Below are positions 25,141 to 35,478 of a stretch of DNA of 64,000 nucleotides, piece by piece. Position 1 is the stretch's first letter. Every line of letters starts with the position of its first letter. The notes below the pieces were generated by a model that saw only the letters and a program-made list of their open reading frames with translations, had not been told where the DNA came from and made no database searches. This stretch comes from Erpobdella octoculata (taxonomy: Eukaryota; Annelida; Clitellata; Hirudinida; Erpobdellidae). The stretch spans positions 6,575,980 through 6,639,979 of the forward strand of contig OZ022244.1 of the NCBI GenBank assembly GCA_963978895.1. Reading direction: 5' to 3'. Position numbers and translations under genes: made by a program.

Positions 25141-25232
25141 TAATATTTTTAATATTTTTCCTAAAGAAATATTGCCTTGTTCATGAAATCAATGAAATGT
25201 AATATACATGTTTCAGCAGAAATTCTTAAGAA

Positions 25233-25656
25233 ATGACCATATGTTTTGCTGCTGATTGCACTCATCAAAGTTTACGGGAAAGATACCGATTTTTTTGCTT
25301 CCCAACTGCAGAGAAAGACTTTCTCATGTGGGAAAAGATGAGCCAGTAAGTAAAATAAATAGGTCTTTATATACTTTATCTTCATATTCATAATGATGGC
25401 GTCTTGAAACATACATATAACGAAACAGTATAAAAGCAGACCAGTAGAGTTACATTTAACGTACCCATTATGTACATTTGCAATCATAAGTTCAAAAACA
25501 CTTACTAATTTACAGCCGGAGTGAGAGAAAAGCTAAACGAGAGCACAGGTGTTGAAGGTGCCATTTCAAAGATGGACTTTAAAGCAATGGGCCTACATTG
25601 TTTCAAAACAAAAGAAAAAATATTCATCTTTGAAGATCCAAAGAAAAAAAAGTAAC
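25233..25656 (+). pseudogene. THAP-like zinc-finger exon and adjoining ORF
   Basis: ATG at 25233 opens MTICFAADCTHQSLRERYRF, then FCFPTAEKDFLMWEKMS, ending at a GTAAGT donor (25346). C-x4-C, the FxFP motif and the tryptophan match the first half of a THAP DNA-binding domain. After an acceptor at 25515 an open frame GVREKLNESTGVEGAISK...GLHCFKTKEKIF ends at TAA (25656), but the two do not join in phase, and the C-x2-H half of the finger is not evident. THAP domains occur both in host factors and in ISL2EU/P-type transposases. A decayed gene or a missed intermediate exon are both possible. Confidence 0.35.
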
Positions 25657-26599
25657 TAAATACATGGATACACACAGGGCAATTGCATATGATTTTTTAT
25701 TTTTGAAGTTACTCAGGGCCGTAACCAGGAATTTGGAAGCGGGGGGCCAAGAACTTTTGGGGGGGGGGGCACTGTATAAATTTTCTGCTCACATAAGTTG
25801 CACATTCAAGTGATTTGACCCTCAATATGTGCTTCACGCAAAAAAAACAGGCTTAGCGATTGAAATTTGAATCTTTTTCTACCATATTTAATTGAATTTG
25901 AAAACATTCTGAACCAAAATGAGAACTTCTTGCATGTAAATAAAACGATAACACAGCATTTAAAACAATTATAATTTACACGAAAAACTTCATAAAAAAC
26001 ACATCACATGGGTCATAATGTCAGAGAAAAACCCGGCGCGATTTCTAGGCAAAATTTTCTACGAAAGTGTTCAGATCTACCTATTTTTAGCGTAAAATGT
26101 TTCTCAAAATCAAATAGTACCAGTTGAAATTTACTCTCAAGGCTCATTGATTAGCGATAAGGCCGCAGAATCTGCGTGAGAGTGGAGAAACTGCTCTTGC
26201 ACGTAGCAGTCGACAGTCTACACACCGATGGTGATTACTCCAGCATACAGCTAATACAAATTTGGAAACGCGTCAAGGTACTGCAGTATTGCATATGTTG
26301 TATCTTCCAACTACGAATTTGGCTGGAATTTGCTACGGAAGAGTTGCATCGCAATAGACAATTCGCCGGCGAGGGCATCTTGGTCGAGGCAAAGGAGCTG
26401 GTTGAGCGGTTCCAAGCACTACTCAACAAGAAAGTTCTGAGATTATAAAACGAGGGATTCTACAGCTTGAAACAAAGCCAAGTTGGACACGACAAATTGG
26501 TGGTTCATTTCAAAATGGACAGAATCTATTATGTTGTAGAAAGCACGCCTCATGAGCTCGCGTGAAATAACTTTAGAACCAATAACATGGGTATGCAGA

Positions 26600-26750
26600 C
26601 TTTTCATCAAAGGACGATTCATCAAGGAACGGTTCATCAAGGACTATTCATCAAGGGACTATTCATCAAGAGACTATTCATCAAAGGACTATTCATCAAG
26701 AGGACGGTTCATCATAGGACTGTTCATCTAAAGACTATTCATCAAGAATT
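26600..26750 (+). repeat. ~18-bp minisatellite (GACTATTCATCAAGA)n, left arm
   Basis: Eight or nine units of GACTATTCATCAAG-like sequence. The reverse complement forms a second array at 27845-28015, so the two could pair as long arms around about 1.1 kb. Confidence 0.8.
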
Positions 26751-26906
26751 TTGAAGCCACTCAGCAACCTTTATCAATATATACTTATATACCCATGATA
26801 TTTTCAGCGTAAAGTAATTTGATTTATTTTTAAAAGACAGTTTTTCATCTTTGATCAAATAAATTTCAAACATATCAGTAATTTAAAAAAAAAAGTGATG
26901 GCAACC

Positions 26907-26925
26907 AGGGTTGTTAAGAGCGGTA
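26907..26925 (+). mobile_element. Solo hAT-like terminal sequence
   Basis: CAGGGTTGTTAAGAGCGGTA closely resembles the left end of the hAT derivative at 56904 (CAGGGTTGTTAAGATTGGTA). No partner terminus is seen before 28 kb. Confidence 0.45.
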
Positions 26926-27558
26926 CTATTGGCTGACAAGATCGTGATGACAGCGACGCAACATTTTTTAGCTGTTCTCAGCGCTATTCGCTACCGCAAT
27001 TTTATTAAAAAAACAAAATAGGTTGTTTATATCAATTAAATGAGTTCCAATGTATTTAGTTTTTATTTGAAGTTTGTATGAAGTCTGATTGATTTATCGA
27101 CGATCCGGACGAGCGTAAGCGTCTCTTTGAAATGACCTTTCCTGACCTCGCTAAAGCGAGCGTGTGCGTCTTTTTGAAGTGTGGCAGAAGTGGTATACCG
27201 GGTGTTAGTGATGTTTTGAGGTGTATGGTATCTGGCTGTTTGAGTGTGTATATACTTACAGTTGAAAGTAGTTTTTTTAAACTTGTTATTCAATTGTCTT
27301 TTGCTCGTTTGATCTTAAGATCTTGACGTTATTTCTTGTCCAGTTGTTTTATTTACTGTATGTGACAAATAAAATTGTTGTATATTACAACCATGTCTTC
27401 TACAAACTTGCTGATTGCTCGAGGCAAAAGTGTCTTTGAAGCGTGGCTCATTGGTGTTAAACGACCGATGCCATATTTGACATAGCGGGCATGTGTGATG
27501 CTTTGACGTGTTTGTGGCCTTTGGTAAATGTGTACATATATGGTTTATGAAAACAGTC

Positions 27559-27722
27559 GAATTTAGTTTTTCTGGTGCTGTGACCGGGAGCGGAAGCGGG
27601 AGACAAGCGGGAAGAGAGAGCGACCGGGAGCGTGAGAGCAAGTGTGGAAGGAAACCGGAGCGAGAGAGAAAAACGACCGAAAAACCTCTAAAAACCCCGG
27701 GCAACGCAAGGTACCTCGCTAG
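27559..27722 (+). mobile_element. Helitron-like 3' terminus (family B, plus strand)
   Basis: A degenerate GACCGGGAGCGAGAGAG minisatellite, then CCCCGGGCAACGC, GTACCTCG and CTAG (27719-27722) followed by T. It is the plus-strand counterpart of 24729-25140. The 5' boundary is not located. Confidence 0.6.
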
Positions 27723-27844
27723 TTCTATTATAAAGAATAAAGTATTTGGATGCAAGCAGAGTAGCACTGTAAACTTGATATAGATTACCTTACATTTTGG
27801 TAACATATTTTGGTTGAAAATAACATCTTAAACAATTTTATTAA

Positions 27845-28015
27845 CTTTTCTGATGAATATTCCGCTGGATGAATAGACATTAGGTGAACAGTCTTTATGA
27901 TGAACCGTCCTCTTGATGAATAGTCCTTTGGTGAATAGTCCCTTGATGAATAGTCCTTGATGAATAGTCCTTGATGAACAGTCCTTTGATGAATTGTCCT
28001 TTGATGAACAGTCCT
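27845..28015 (-). repeat. ~18-bp minisatellite (TTGATGAATAGTCC)n, right arm
   Basis: Inverted counterpart of the array at 26600-26750, about nine units. Both arms lie inside the hAT element, between its outer termini. Confidence 0.8.
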
Positions 28016-28089
28016 AGAATCATAACATAGTAATGACCCAAACTGGAGGTGACCACAGAGCCGTTCAGCCAGGTGCTCTGAACTTGTTT

Positions 28090-28563
28090 GCACTTTACTG
28101 ACACTACATGGTCATCCTCATTTGATGGAAAACCAGTAGCATCTTCCATTTGATTAAAGACCTCTGCAGACCACAAAGCAAAAAACCCTTCTTTAGCTGT
28201 GGAGATCAGTTCCATAGCAAGAAACACATTGCACGAGCAATCTTGCAACAGAGCATTGACCGGTGTCAGGCTTTTAACATCTCACTCACTAACCTTGATC
28301 ATTAAGATCATGTGCTATATTGCCTTTCCACCGCGCACATAGCGAATGATAATCAACATATCCTCGAAATTGAATTGATCTCGAGTTTCATCGCACTTGA
28401 TCGAATACCAGTTAATGTCAGATTCCTTGCATTCTTCGACAATCAAAATTTGTACAATCTGTGCCATCAATTCGATTACTTCATTTTGGATAAGAGGAGA
28501 CATGTACTTGGCATTTTGAGGCATGTTTTGTGAAATCCTACGCAATTTATCATCCTTCGCCAT
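28090..28563 (-). pseudogene. hAT transposase remnant (DUF4371/TTF type)
   Basis: Read on the minus strand, 28563-28315 gives KDDKLRRISQNMPQNAKYMS, then PLIQNEVIELMAQIVQILIVEE, then WYSIKCDETRDQFNFED and MLIIIRYV. This is the DUF4371-like region preceding and including the first catalytic aspartate of TTF/ZMYM-type hAT transposases (family pattern NA.Y.S..IQNE...I......I..ADE..D.S...Q). After a stop, more open sequence (DCSCNVFLAMELISTAKEG) follows to about 28093. The rest of the catalytic domain and the C-terminal dimerisation domain are not found. It lies in the element with matching 8-bp duplications and must be inactive. Confidence 0.65.
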
Positions 28564-28970
28564 AGCAAATTCAAACTACTTATTAAATAAGCCACCTACA
28601 TTTGCTTTGTTGAACTGGACAGCAATACGAAAAACTGGGGGGCCTGATTGAGCTGGGAGGGCCCGATAAAAACTGGGGGGCCTAAACAAAACTGGGGGGC
28701 CGGGGCCCCCACGGCCCCATAGCTGGTTACGGCCTTGAAGTTACTAGCAGATTTAATGATTTTTGACATAATGTTAATAAAAGCTGTTAAAATTTGTTAA
28801 AAAATATTGTGTATAATTTTTTTAGAATTGTTAGTTTGTAAATTAATCTTATGACAGGAGGGAAAATGCAGAAGTACCATCACAAAATGCTGAAGCTGCA
28901 AAATCCAATTCTGAAAGAGATTGAATACAACTTGATTAAATCAAACAATTTATTGCACATGCTATTTGAA

Positions 28971-30189
28971 TCTATATATATATAAAAGAACATGTCCTGA
29001 CTGACTGACTGACTGACTGACTGACTGACTGACTGACTGACTGACTGACTGACTGACTGACTGACTGACTGACTGACTGACTGACTGACTGACTGACTGA
29101 CTGACTGACTGACTGACTGACTGACTGACTGACTGACTGACTGACTGACTGACTGACTGACTGACTGACTGACTGACTGACTGACTGACTGACTGACTGA
29201 CTGACTGACTGACTGACTGACTGACTGACTGACTGACTGACTGATAATCAACGCCGAGCTCAAACGCCTCATCCTAGGAACGTGAAATTTGGAACTTTTA
29301 TTGCGTAAACATCCACTAAGAAGGAATTTTTGAAAACTTTGCTCCTGAGGGGAAGAAACTTGAAAAAAAACTTTTTTCTAAAACAATGTATATCTCGAAA
29401 ACCAAAAATGAAGAGATTTTGAAATTTGGTATATGGATTCTTCTTGAAAAAAAAATAAATAAAGATACGTGTTTCACCATTTTTTGAAAATTCGGTTTCC
29501 CGGATTTCAAATGTGGGTTGGAAAATTGGGTAATTTGGTTTTTAAAGTAGCTGCTACTCAAAAACTGTGAATGCTACAGGAGTAAAAATTAGTATTTAGT
29601 TTCTACTCCAAAAATAATGATATACGTGTTTCACCACTTTTTAAAAATTTGGTTTCCAGGACCTCAAATGTGAAGTGGAAAAAGGGTTATTTAATTTTAA
29701 AATAACTGCTACTCAAAAACTGTAAGTGTTACAGATGTGAAAATTAGTATTTTGAGGTTTTATGCCGGTTAAAAGTAGATGAGTTCAGTTTATCACCGGA
29801 CGGACGGGCCAAGCCGTTATTTTAGGGTCTTCATACGGCCCAGCCCAAACCTTAAATCAAGGTGGGACGGGCCGAGATTTTTAACCAAGTATATAGACAT
29901 TTTAGTGATTTTAGGGTGTTCAGACGGGCCGGGCTAAACCTGAAGTCAAGGTGGGACGGGCCAAAGTTTTTCATCAAGTATACAGAACTTCTAGGCCTGT
30001 AAAAACGGGCCGGGCCCATATTAGACGGGCCGTGCCGAGCCAGGAATTTCGGTTTTTGAAACGGGCTGGGCCAAGTTGTCGACAGGCCGAGTCGAGACCT
30101 AAAAAATTGATTCGTGCAGTACTCTTCTATGTATGCACGGTTCAAATTCTTTAATTTCATGCGAGAGAAGCCGCTACGGGCACTGCTAG
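28971..30189 (+). mobile_element. Complete Helitron-like element family A with CTGA expansion
   Basis: Begins A|TCTATATATATATAAAAG and ends GGGCACTGCTAG|T: TC start, CTAG end and insertion between A and T, as Helitrons have. Length is 1219 bp. Order of parts: TA-rich start, CTGA tract, GATAATCAACGCCGAGCTC block, CTCGAAAACC block, two tandem units containing GGTTTCCAGGACCTC, GGGCCG-rich repeats, and a GAAGCCGC 3' tail. It encodes no transposase and so must be moved in trans. Confidence 0.75.
28997..29244. repeat. (CTGA)62 tetranucleotide tract
   Basis: 248 uninterrupted bases of CTGA. Sister copies at 52977 and 53541 have only four and two to three units. Translation gives Ser-Gln-Ser-Val repeats, an artefact. 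Confidence 0.97.
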
Positions 30190-30336
30190 TATTTAATATT
30201 TGTTTTTATATTATTGCATTTCAAGTGTTTTTCATAATAAATAATAATAAAATTTGGTTTAAAATTTATTTTGTTATAAAAATGGCTCCTACACATTTGC
30301 CCGAATTTTGTCATTTGCCCGAATCGCTCATGCCAG

Positions 30337-31057
30337 TCGGGCAAATAGCGTACGAAGTCGGGCAATTAGCGTACGAAGTCGGGCAAATAGCGTACGAAGT
30401 CGGGCAAATAGCGTACGAAGTCGGGCAAATAGCGTACGAAGTCGGGCAAATAGCGTACGAAGTACATACAAGCCAAAAATCAGTTCATTATAAGCAGAGG
30501 TTGTGAACCACACAATGGTGTCTCAATTTTGGCCCTATTAGAAACTGGAAAAAGTTTCGTATTAAAATTCTTATGAAGTTGAATAAAAAAATATACAACA
30601 GCTTCTTACTGTTTAGTAAACGTACATTTGTATTCAGCTGATTTTGAAATTGGATTGTGGACGGCAGCTAAGCAAGTGTTTCCAGGGCTGATATTTTTTA
30701 CCAATAAATATTGAAAACTGTATTCAATGTTTATTTTTGGTTACTCTAGCGACAAAACCAAATGCCATTTTAATTAGAGGGTCAAATCTGAGACACCATT
30801 GTGTGGTTCACATCCTCTGCTTATAATGAACTGATTTTTAGCTTGTACGTACTTCGGGCGTCAATTGCCAGACTTCGTACGGCGTTTGCCCGACTTCGTA
30901 CGGCATTTGCCCGAGTTCGTACGCCATTTGCCCGACTTCGTACGCCATTTGCCCGACTTCGTACGCCATTTGCCCGACTTCATACGCCATTTGCCCGACT
31001 TCGTACGCTATTTGCCCGACTTCGTACGCTATTTGCCCGACTTCGTACGCTATTTGC
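30337..31057. repeat. Foldback structure: inverted 21-bp arrays around a 65-bp stem
   Basis: Left arm: about six units of TCGGGCAAATAGCGTACGAAG (30337-30464), then a 65-bp segment (30461-30525). Right arm: the same 65 bp inverted with three mismatches (30789-30853), then about ten inverted units (to 31057). The loop is 263 bp. Each unit contains the palindrome CGTACG. The outer edges ATGCCAGTCGGGCAAAT and ATTTGCCCGATTGGCAT also pair. No protein is encoded; frames stay open because 21 is a multiple of three. Confidence 0.85.
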
Positions 31058-31059
31058 CC

Positions 31060-32000
31060 GATTGGCATACAGCACTGACATCAACACAAAGCTCACGGCC
31101 TTTGGGGAAGTACCTTCTACATGTCCATTAGCTTTTCTTTTAAATGAGCCTGAAGAGTGTGTGGATGAGTATCCACAATTTCCTCTAAATAACTACTTGT
31201 CCAACACTTTTTGTTATACTATGACAAAAGAACAAAGAATGAGGTTTGATTCAATGACAATAGATGTACATATGTGCAATATTAATGAACGTGCCACAAG
31301 AAATCAGAGTTACACTCCAGCATGGCATTGGTTACAAAGAAATCGCATTACAGCATCAATCTGCGGAAATATATTCAGCAGAAGAAAAGGTAAAATAAAA
31401 GACATTTCTTAGATAGTTTATCAGACTATTAATATACATTCATTAACATTTTTTAGATTTTGATAAACTGGCAGCGAGGCTTAACCATGGAAAAATTATA
31501 ACCACCCAAGACATGAAAAGGGGAATAGACATGGAACCTGTTGCAGTGCAGAGTTATTTAAATGTAAACAAATAGAGCTGATTTCTTCAGATGGTTAAGG
31601 GCTATACATTTAACTTTTTTTTGCAGATACACCTTAATGCAAAAGTATTTAAATAATTAACCCTAATTAATTAACTGGTAATTAACCCTAGTTGTCTTTA
31701 TCTGGCTGCTTCACCGGACAGAAAAATTATTGACTTTAATGAATACTGTCTTTTATAAATTAAATGCCCAAACCCTCAGAAAAATTTCTCCGCTTTGCCT
31801 TATCTGTTAAACACTGGAAATGGATTTTATTTGAAAAAACGCACAAATACTACTACCAAGTGATTCACCAACTTGCAGTAACTGGATGTGAGTGGTGTGA
31901 CTTTTTCGTGTATAAATCTGATGAATATCATTGTGAACGGATTTATTTTAATCAAGATGTTTGGGACATGGTTAAGGAAAAACTAGATTTTTTTTAAACT
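31060..32000 (+). pseudogene. YqaJ-like exonuclease of an ISL2EU-type transposon, decayed
   Basis: Exon to 31389 (frame includes LAFLLNEPEECVDEYPQFP and WLQRNRITASICGNIF), intron 31390-31456 (GTAAAA...TTTTTTAG), exon 31457-31575 with GIDMEPVAVQSYL. A further fragment at 31690-31997 has YLAASPDRKIID, KCPNP, HKYYYQVIHQLAVTGCEWCD and FFVY. These match YqaJ/lambda-exonuclease-like proteins encoded beside the transposase in ISL2EU/IS4EU elements. The E of the expected LEIKCP metal-binding motif reads as TAA, and a one-base loss in the A-run near 31840 shifts the frame, so it is inactive. The DDE transposase on the opposite strand at 38.5-39.2 kb is the likely partner. Confidence 0.7.
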
Positions 32001-32873
32001 TTTTTTTGTAGAGCATGAAATTTTGTTTATACAATCAAGAGCATTTAAAACGAAATGTTATAAACGTGTACATCCTCCCAGAGCAATTGCACAAGAACAG
32101 TTTGTCATGTCTATTTGTCCATTTTTAAATTAAACCTAAATGTTATAAACGTTTATTGTTACATTAATAATACATTGCATAATAATGTAATAATACACTA
32201 AATAATGAAAAAAACTTGAGAAATAATTCCTGAAATAAAATATAAAAATGATAACAAATGACTATTTATAGAGCAATGAAAAATGTTATTTTGTGGAACA
32301 AATTTAAAAAATTAAGATACAGCTTCTCAGCATAGTCATCAAGTTGAAGAATAGGAAAATGAACTCAAGGAGTAATTGCTAAATACAGTAAAATAAGCAT
32401 GCAAAACGATAACACATCTTGAAGAACAAACAGCAAAGATGACTTTAAAGAAAAATGAAAATTTTAAAATTTAGATACAGCGTCTCAGCATAGTCATCAA
32501 GTTGAAGAATAGGAAAATGAACTCAAGGAGTAATTGCTAAATACAGTAACATAAGCATGCAAGACGAAACACATCTTGAAGAACAAACAGCAAAGATGAC
32601 TTTAAAGAAAAATGAAAATTTTAAAATTTAGATACAGCGTCTCAGCATAGTCATCAAGTTGAAGAATAGGAAAATGAACTCAAGGAGTAATTGCTAAATA
32701 CAGTAACATAAGCATGCAAGACGATAACACATCTTGAAGAACAAACAGCAAAGATGACTTTAAAGAAAAATGAAAATTTTAAAATTTAGATACAGCGTCT
32801 CAGCTTAGTCATCAAGTTGAAGAATAGGAAAATGAACTCAAGGAGTAATTGCTAAATACAGTAACATAAGCAT

Positions 32874-33276
32874 TGTCACGACATCGCCTTTGCGATAGTC
32901 GATACTGCTGGAGAAATTCAAGACGACTAACTATCGTAATAAAGTTAAAGACACTCTTAGATAGTATTAGTTGTTTTATTAACGAATACAGTTCAAGATT
33001 ATCGAAAACTATCACCAACAACACGACAGATATAAAAACAGTTTCAAGTTCTATCAAACATGGCAAACAATGGCGAACTCCGCGAACTCCACAAAGTAGG
33101 CCGCAACAGCCTTATATATACAAGCCCTCCAGGCTACAGGCTACAGGCTAAAATATTAAAACATTCGCGCAACAATCAGAACACGCAACGTTGTGCAATA
33201 CACCTTGTACCACCTACGCCGGAATTTCCCAAGATATAGGGCCAGGCACGCACACTGCGTTTACGCGGGCGTGACA
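32874..33276 (-). repeat. Gypsy 3' LTR
   Basis: 403 bp, TG...CA ended with the extended inverted terminus TGTCACG/CGTGACA. It includes CCTTATATATACAAGCCC-type sequence that may hold the promoter on one strand. It has a 9-bp GCGAACTCC duplication absent from the other LTR. Confidence 0.92.
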
Positions 33277-33979
33277 TACCTCCCCCCCAAAGTCGGTAAC
33301 GATCCTTCTCGTTAACGGCAACAGCTTCATTCTTTGATCTGGGTCGATCCGGTTGGCTGAGTGGATCCGGTTGGCTGAGTGCGCTTCTTTTGTCGTCGGG
33401 TTTCCTGGTGCTCATCCACTTCATCCGTCTTGGGAACCTGAAAATCCAGAACAGACTCGACAGCGATGAGCCACACGCGAAAGAAAGACGTGGTCGAAGA
33501 ACCTCCCGAGCAAGGACAAATGAGACGTCCTGCAGCTCTGTGTTCAGTGACGCGCTCTTCTCCCTGGAAACCTGCAAAAAAAACTCACGACCGATCCACT
33601 ATATCGTTGACCAGGATCGCCCAAAGAAAGAAATTAACCAAAGAACGTTACAAAAATACCCATATAAACTAACACCAATTTCCGATAACCAAAGAAATAC
33701 TTAACCAAAGATTATACACCCTAGGATAAATAAACCTAATCGTAGCCACAGCTACTCCAAATCTAATTTAATCGAGACAGGAATTCAGCTACTAAATATA
33801 ATAATGATAATACACACAAAACACCAAATGGTTCTGAGAAGGAAGTCGCGCTCAGCAAAGCATTGCTGACCGACTCCAGACCATAGACAACAATTCTGCA
33901 TAACTCGAGTAAATCTTTCTCGTAAGAAAGTGCAGTAACTTTATGGAAATTTGCCAACAGCTTAGGAATTGTGCTCTGC

Positions 33980-35446
33980 CTACCCTCTGTAGCAGATTCT
34001 GGATATCGGGGACTGGCGATTCATACTCCAAAAATAGTATTTGACATTATGATCACCTGCAATTCCACCAAATCTCACGGCTATTCTGAGATTTTGCTTT
34101 TGCTTCCCCCAGTAGTCAGGTGGTTTTGTACCTAAATGCCAAGGCACATCCTTTGCACTATTCCAAGAATCTCTCACAACCGCAAGTAGGTTCCGAGTGA
34201 AATAACTACAAACAAAACCAACCATTCGAGGAACTGAAAATACATGGAAAAGTCGGTCACATACAGACTTAGCACCTAACAAATTCAATAGGTATGCCCT
34301 CGGCCACTTAGAAAACAACTAATCAACAACAACAAGGGCATAATTATACTTGGGTCGGACAGTCACACTATCACCCGCTGGAATTATGGGCCTTATACAA
34401 TCCATAACTAAATGGTTAAACGGTAGTTCATTTCCCCTTGGAATGGGAGTTATGGGGACTCGATCTCTTTTTCTGACAGGTGCCCTTAACTGGCACACGG
34501 GGCACGACTCACAATAGGTCTGAACTTGTTTCTCCATATCGGGAAACCAAAAACTGAGTCGAATACGCTGCCGTGTACTCTTGGCAGCCATGTGCCCCGA
34601 ATAGGGAGCATCATGCCCCATCTGTAACACTGCAAGTATACGACTCCTGGGCAAACACAACTGTTTTATGGAATGACCCCACTGATTTTCCTTGTGAAAC
34701 AAAAGTCCCCTGTCGATATAAAAGTTTTTACGCTTATCTATACCTAGCAACCAGAAGGACTTAAGTGAAGGACAATCATGTTGCTCTTTGGCAAACGCCT
34801 CGTGATCATTACTATCATCCACCCCCTGACAATCATCGTTAACGGTTGTAAATCGAGCGTCGGTTTGTGAATCACTTCCGCCTGCATCAACACCTGGACA
34901 AATATCATCACCAGCAACTACAGAAACACCTATGTCCTGACAAGTATCGGTCTGTGAATCAACTTTCCTAGCATCAGCACCTGGACAAATATCATCACCC
35001 GAAACTACAGAAACACCTATGACCTGACAAGTATCGGCCTGAGAATCAACTTTCCTAGTATCAGCACCTGGACAAATATCATCACCCGAAACTACAGAAA
35101 CACCTATGTCCTGACAAGTATCGGCCTGTGAATCAACTTTCCTAGCGTCAGCAGCACGAGAAACACCTTCACCTAGAATCAATGCAACATCTGGACTATG
35201 CTCATCATTACGAGGTTCATCTAAAACAAAATATTGTGAATTATTTATTCCAAGACTAGGAGCATTCACATCAGAGTCATGTGTATTTTGCTTGCTCTTA
35301 TTAGGGTATACAACGGTATCATACAATGATATCGTTTTTAATAGGTTACTTACGGAGGGAGTGATAATAATTTGCTCATTAAGATTTGGGACGACAGCAA
35401 ACCATGCACGAACCTTGGGTGCTAGGTTCACAATGTCATCACCCAC
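33980..35446 (-). pseudogene. Gypsy integrase region
   Basis: Starts just after the protease with no reverse transcriptase between. An acidic N-terminal part contains three 29-residue repeats (RKVDSQADTCQDIGVSVVSG...). From about 34700 the H2C2 zinc domain is present (H...H, then CESCPVCQLRAP), then the core start LPFNHLVMDCI with the first catalytic aspartate. A TAG at 34319-34321 interrupts VVVD*LFSKWPRAYLL. The sequence continues to 33980 with SVCDRLFHVFSVPRMVGFV, where the second catalytic aspartate is replaced. Inactive. Confidence 0.8.
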
Positions 35447-35478
35447 GAGATCTGGTCGAACAACTAATCTAACACAAC

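Larger units (their letters stand above)
25714..28737 (-). mobile_element. hAT element, 3.0 kb, with exact target duplications
   Basis: Termini CAGGGCCGTAACCAG and CTGGTTACGGCCTTG (14 of 15 paired) lie inside identical 8-bp duplications AAGTTACT (25706-25713 and 28738-28745). G-runs follow both termini. Transposase remnants are on the minus strand near the right end. The interior holds inverted minisatellite arms (26600-26750 and 27845-28015) and a Helitron end (27722), so it has been invaded. Confidence 0.85.

Noticed and set aside
24729..25202. Five overlapping Arg/Ser/Gly/Lys-rich or Pro/Phe-rich open frames on both strands
   Set aside because: They are translations of an 18-bp minisatellite in a Helitron-like element; a stop-free unit of length divisible by three opens all such frames.
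26176..26640. Open frames inside the hAT element (90 and 64-65 codons)
   Set aside because: No similarity to hAT domains that I can recognise, and mutual overlap on opposite strands.
28880..29272. Ser-Gln-Ser-Val repeat protein
   Set aside because: Produced by the (CTGA)62 tract; no start context and no conserved flanks.
30308..31131. EVGQIAY- and RLRTLFA-type repeat proteins; also a CRISPR-like look
   Set aside because: Inverted 21-bp tandem arrays with no spacers between units. Frames are open on both strands, so neither a protein nor a CRISPR array is supported.
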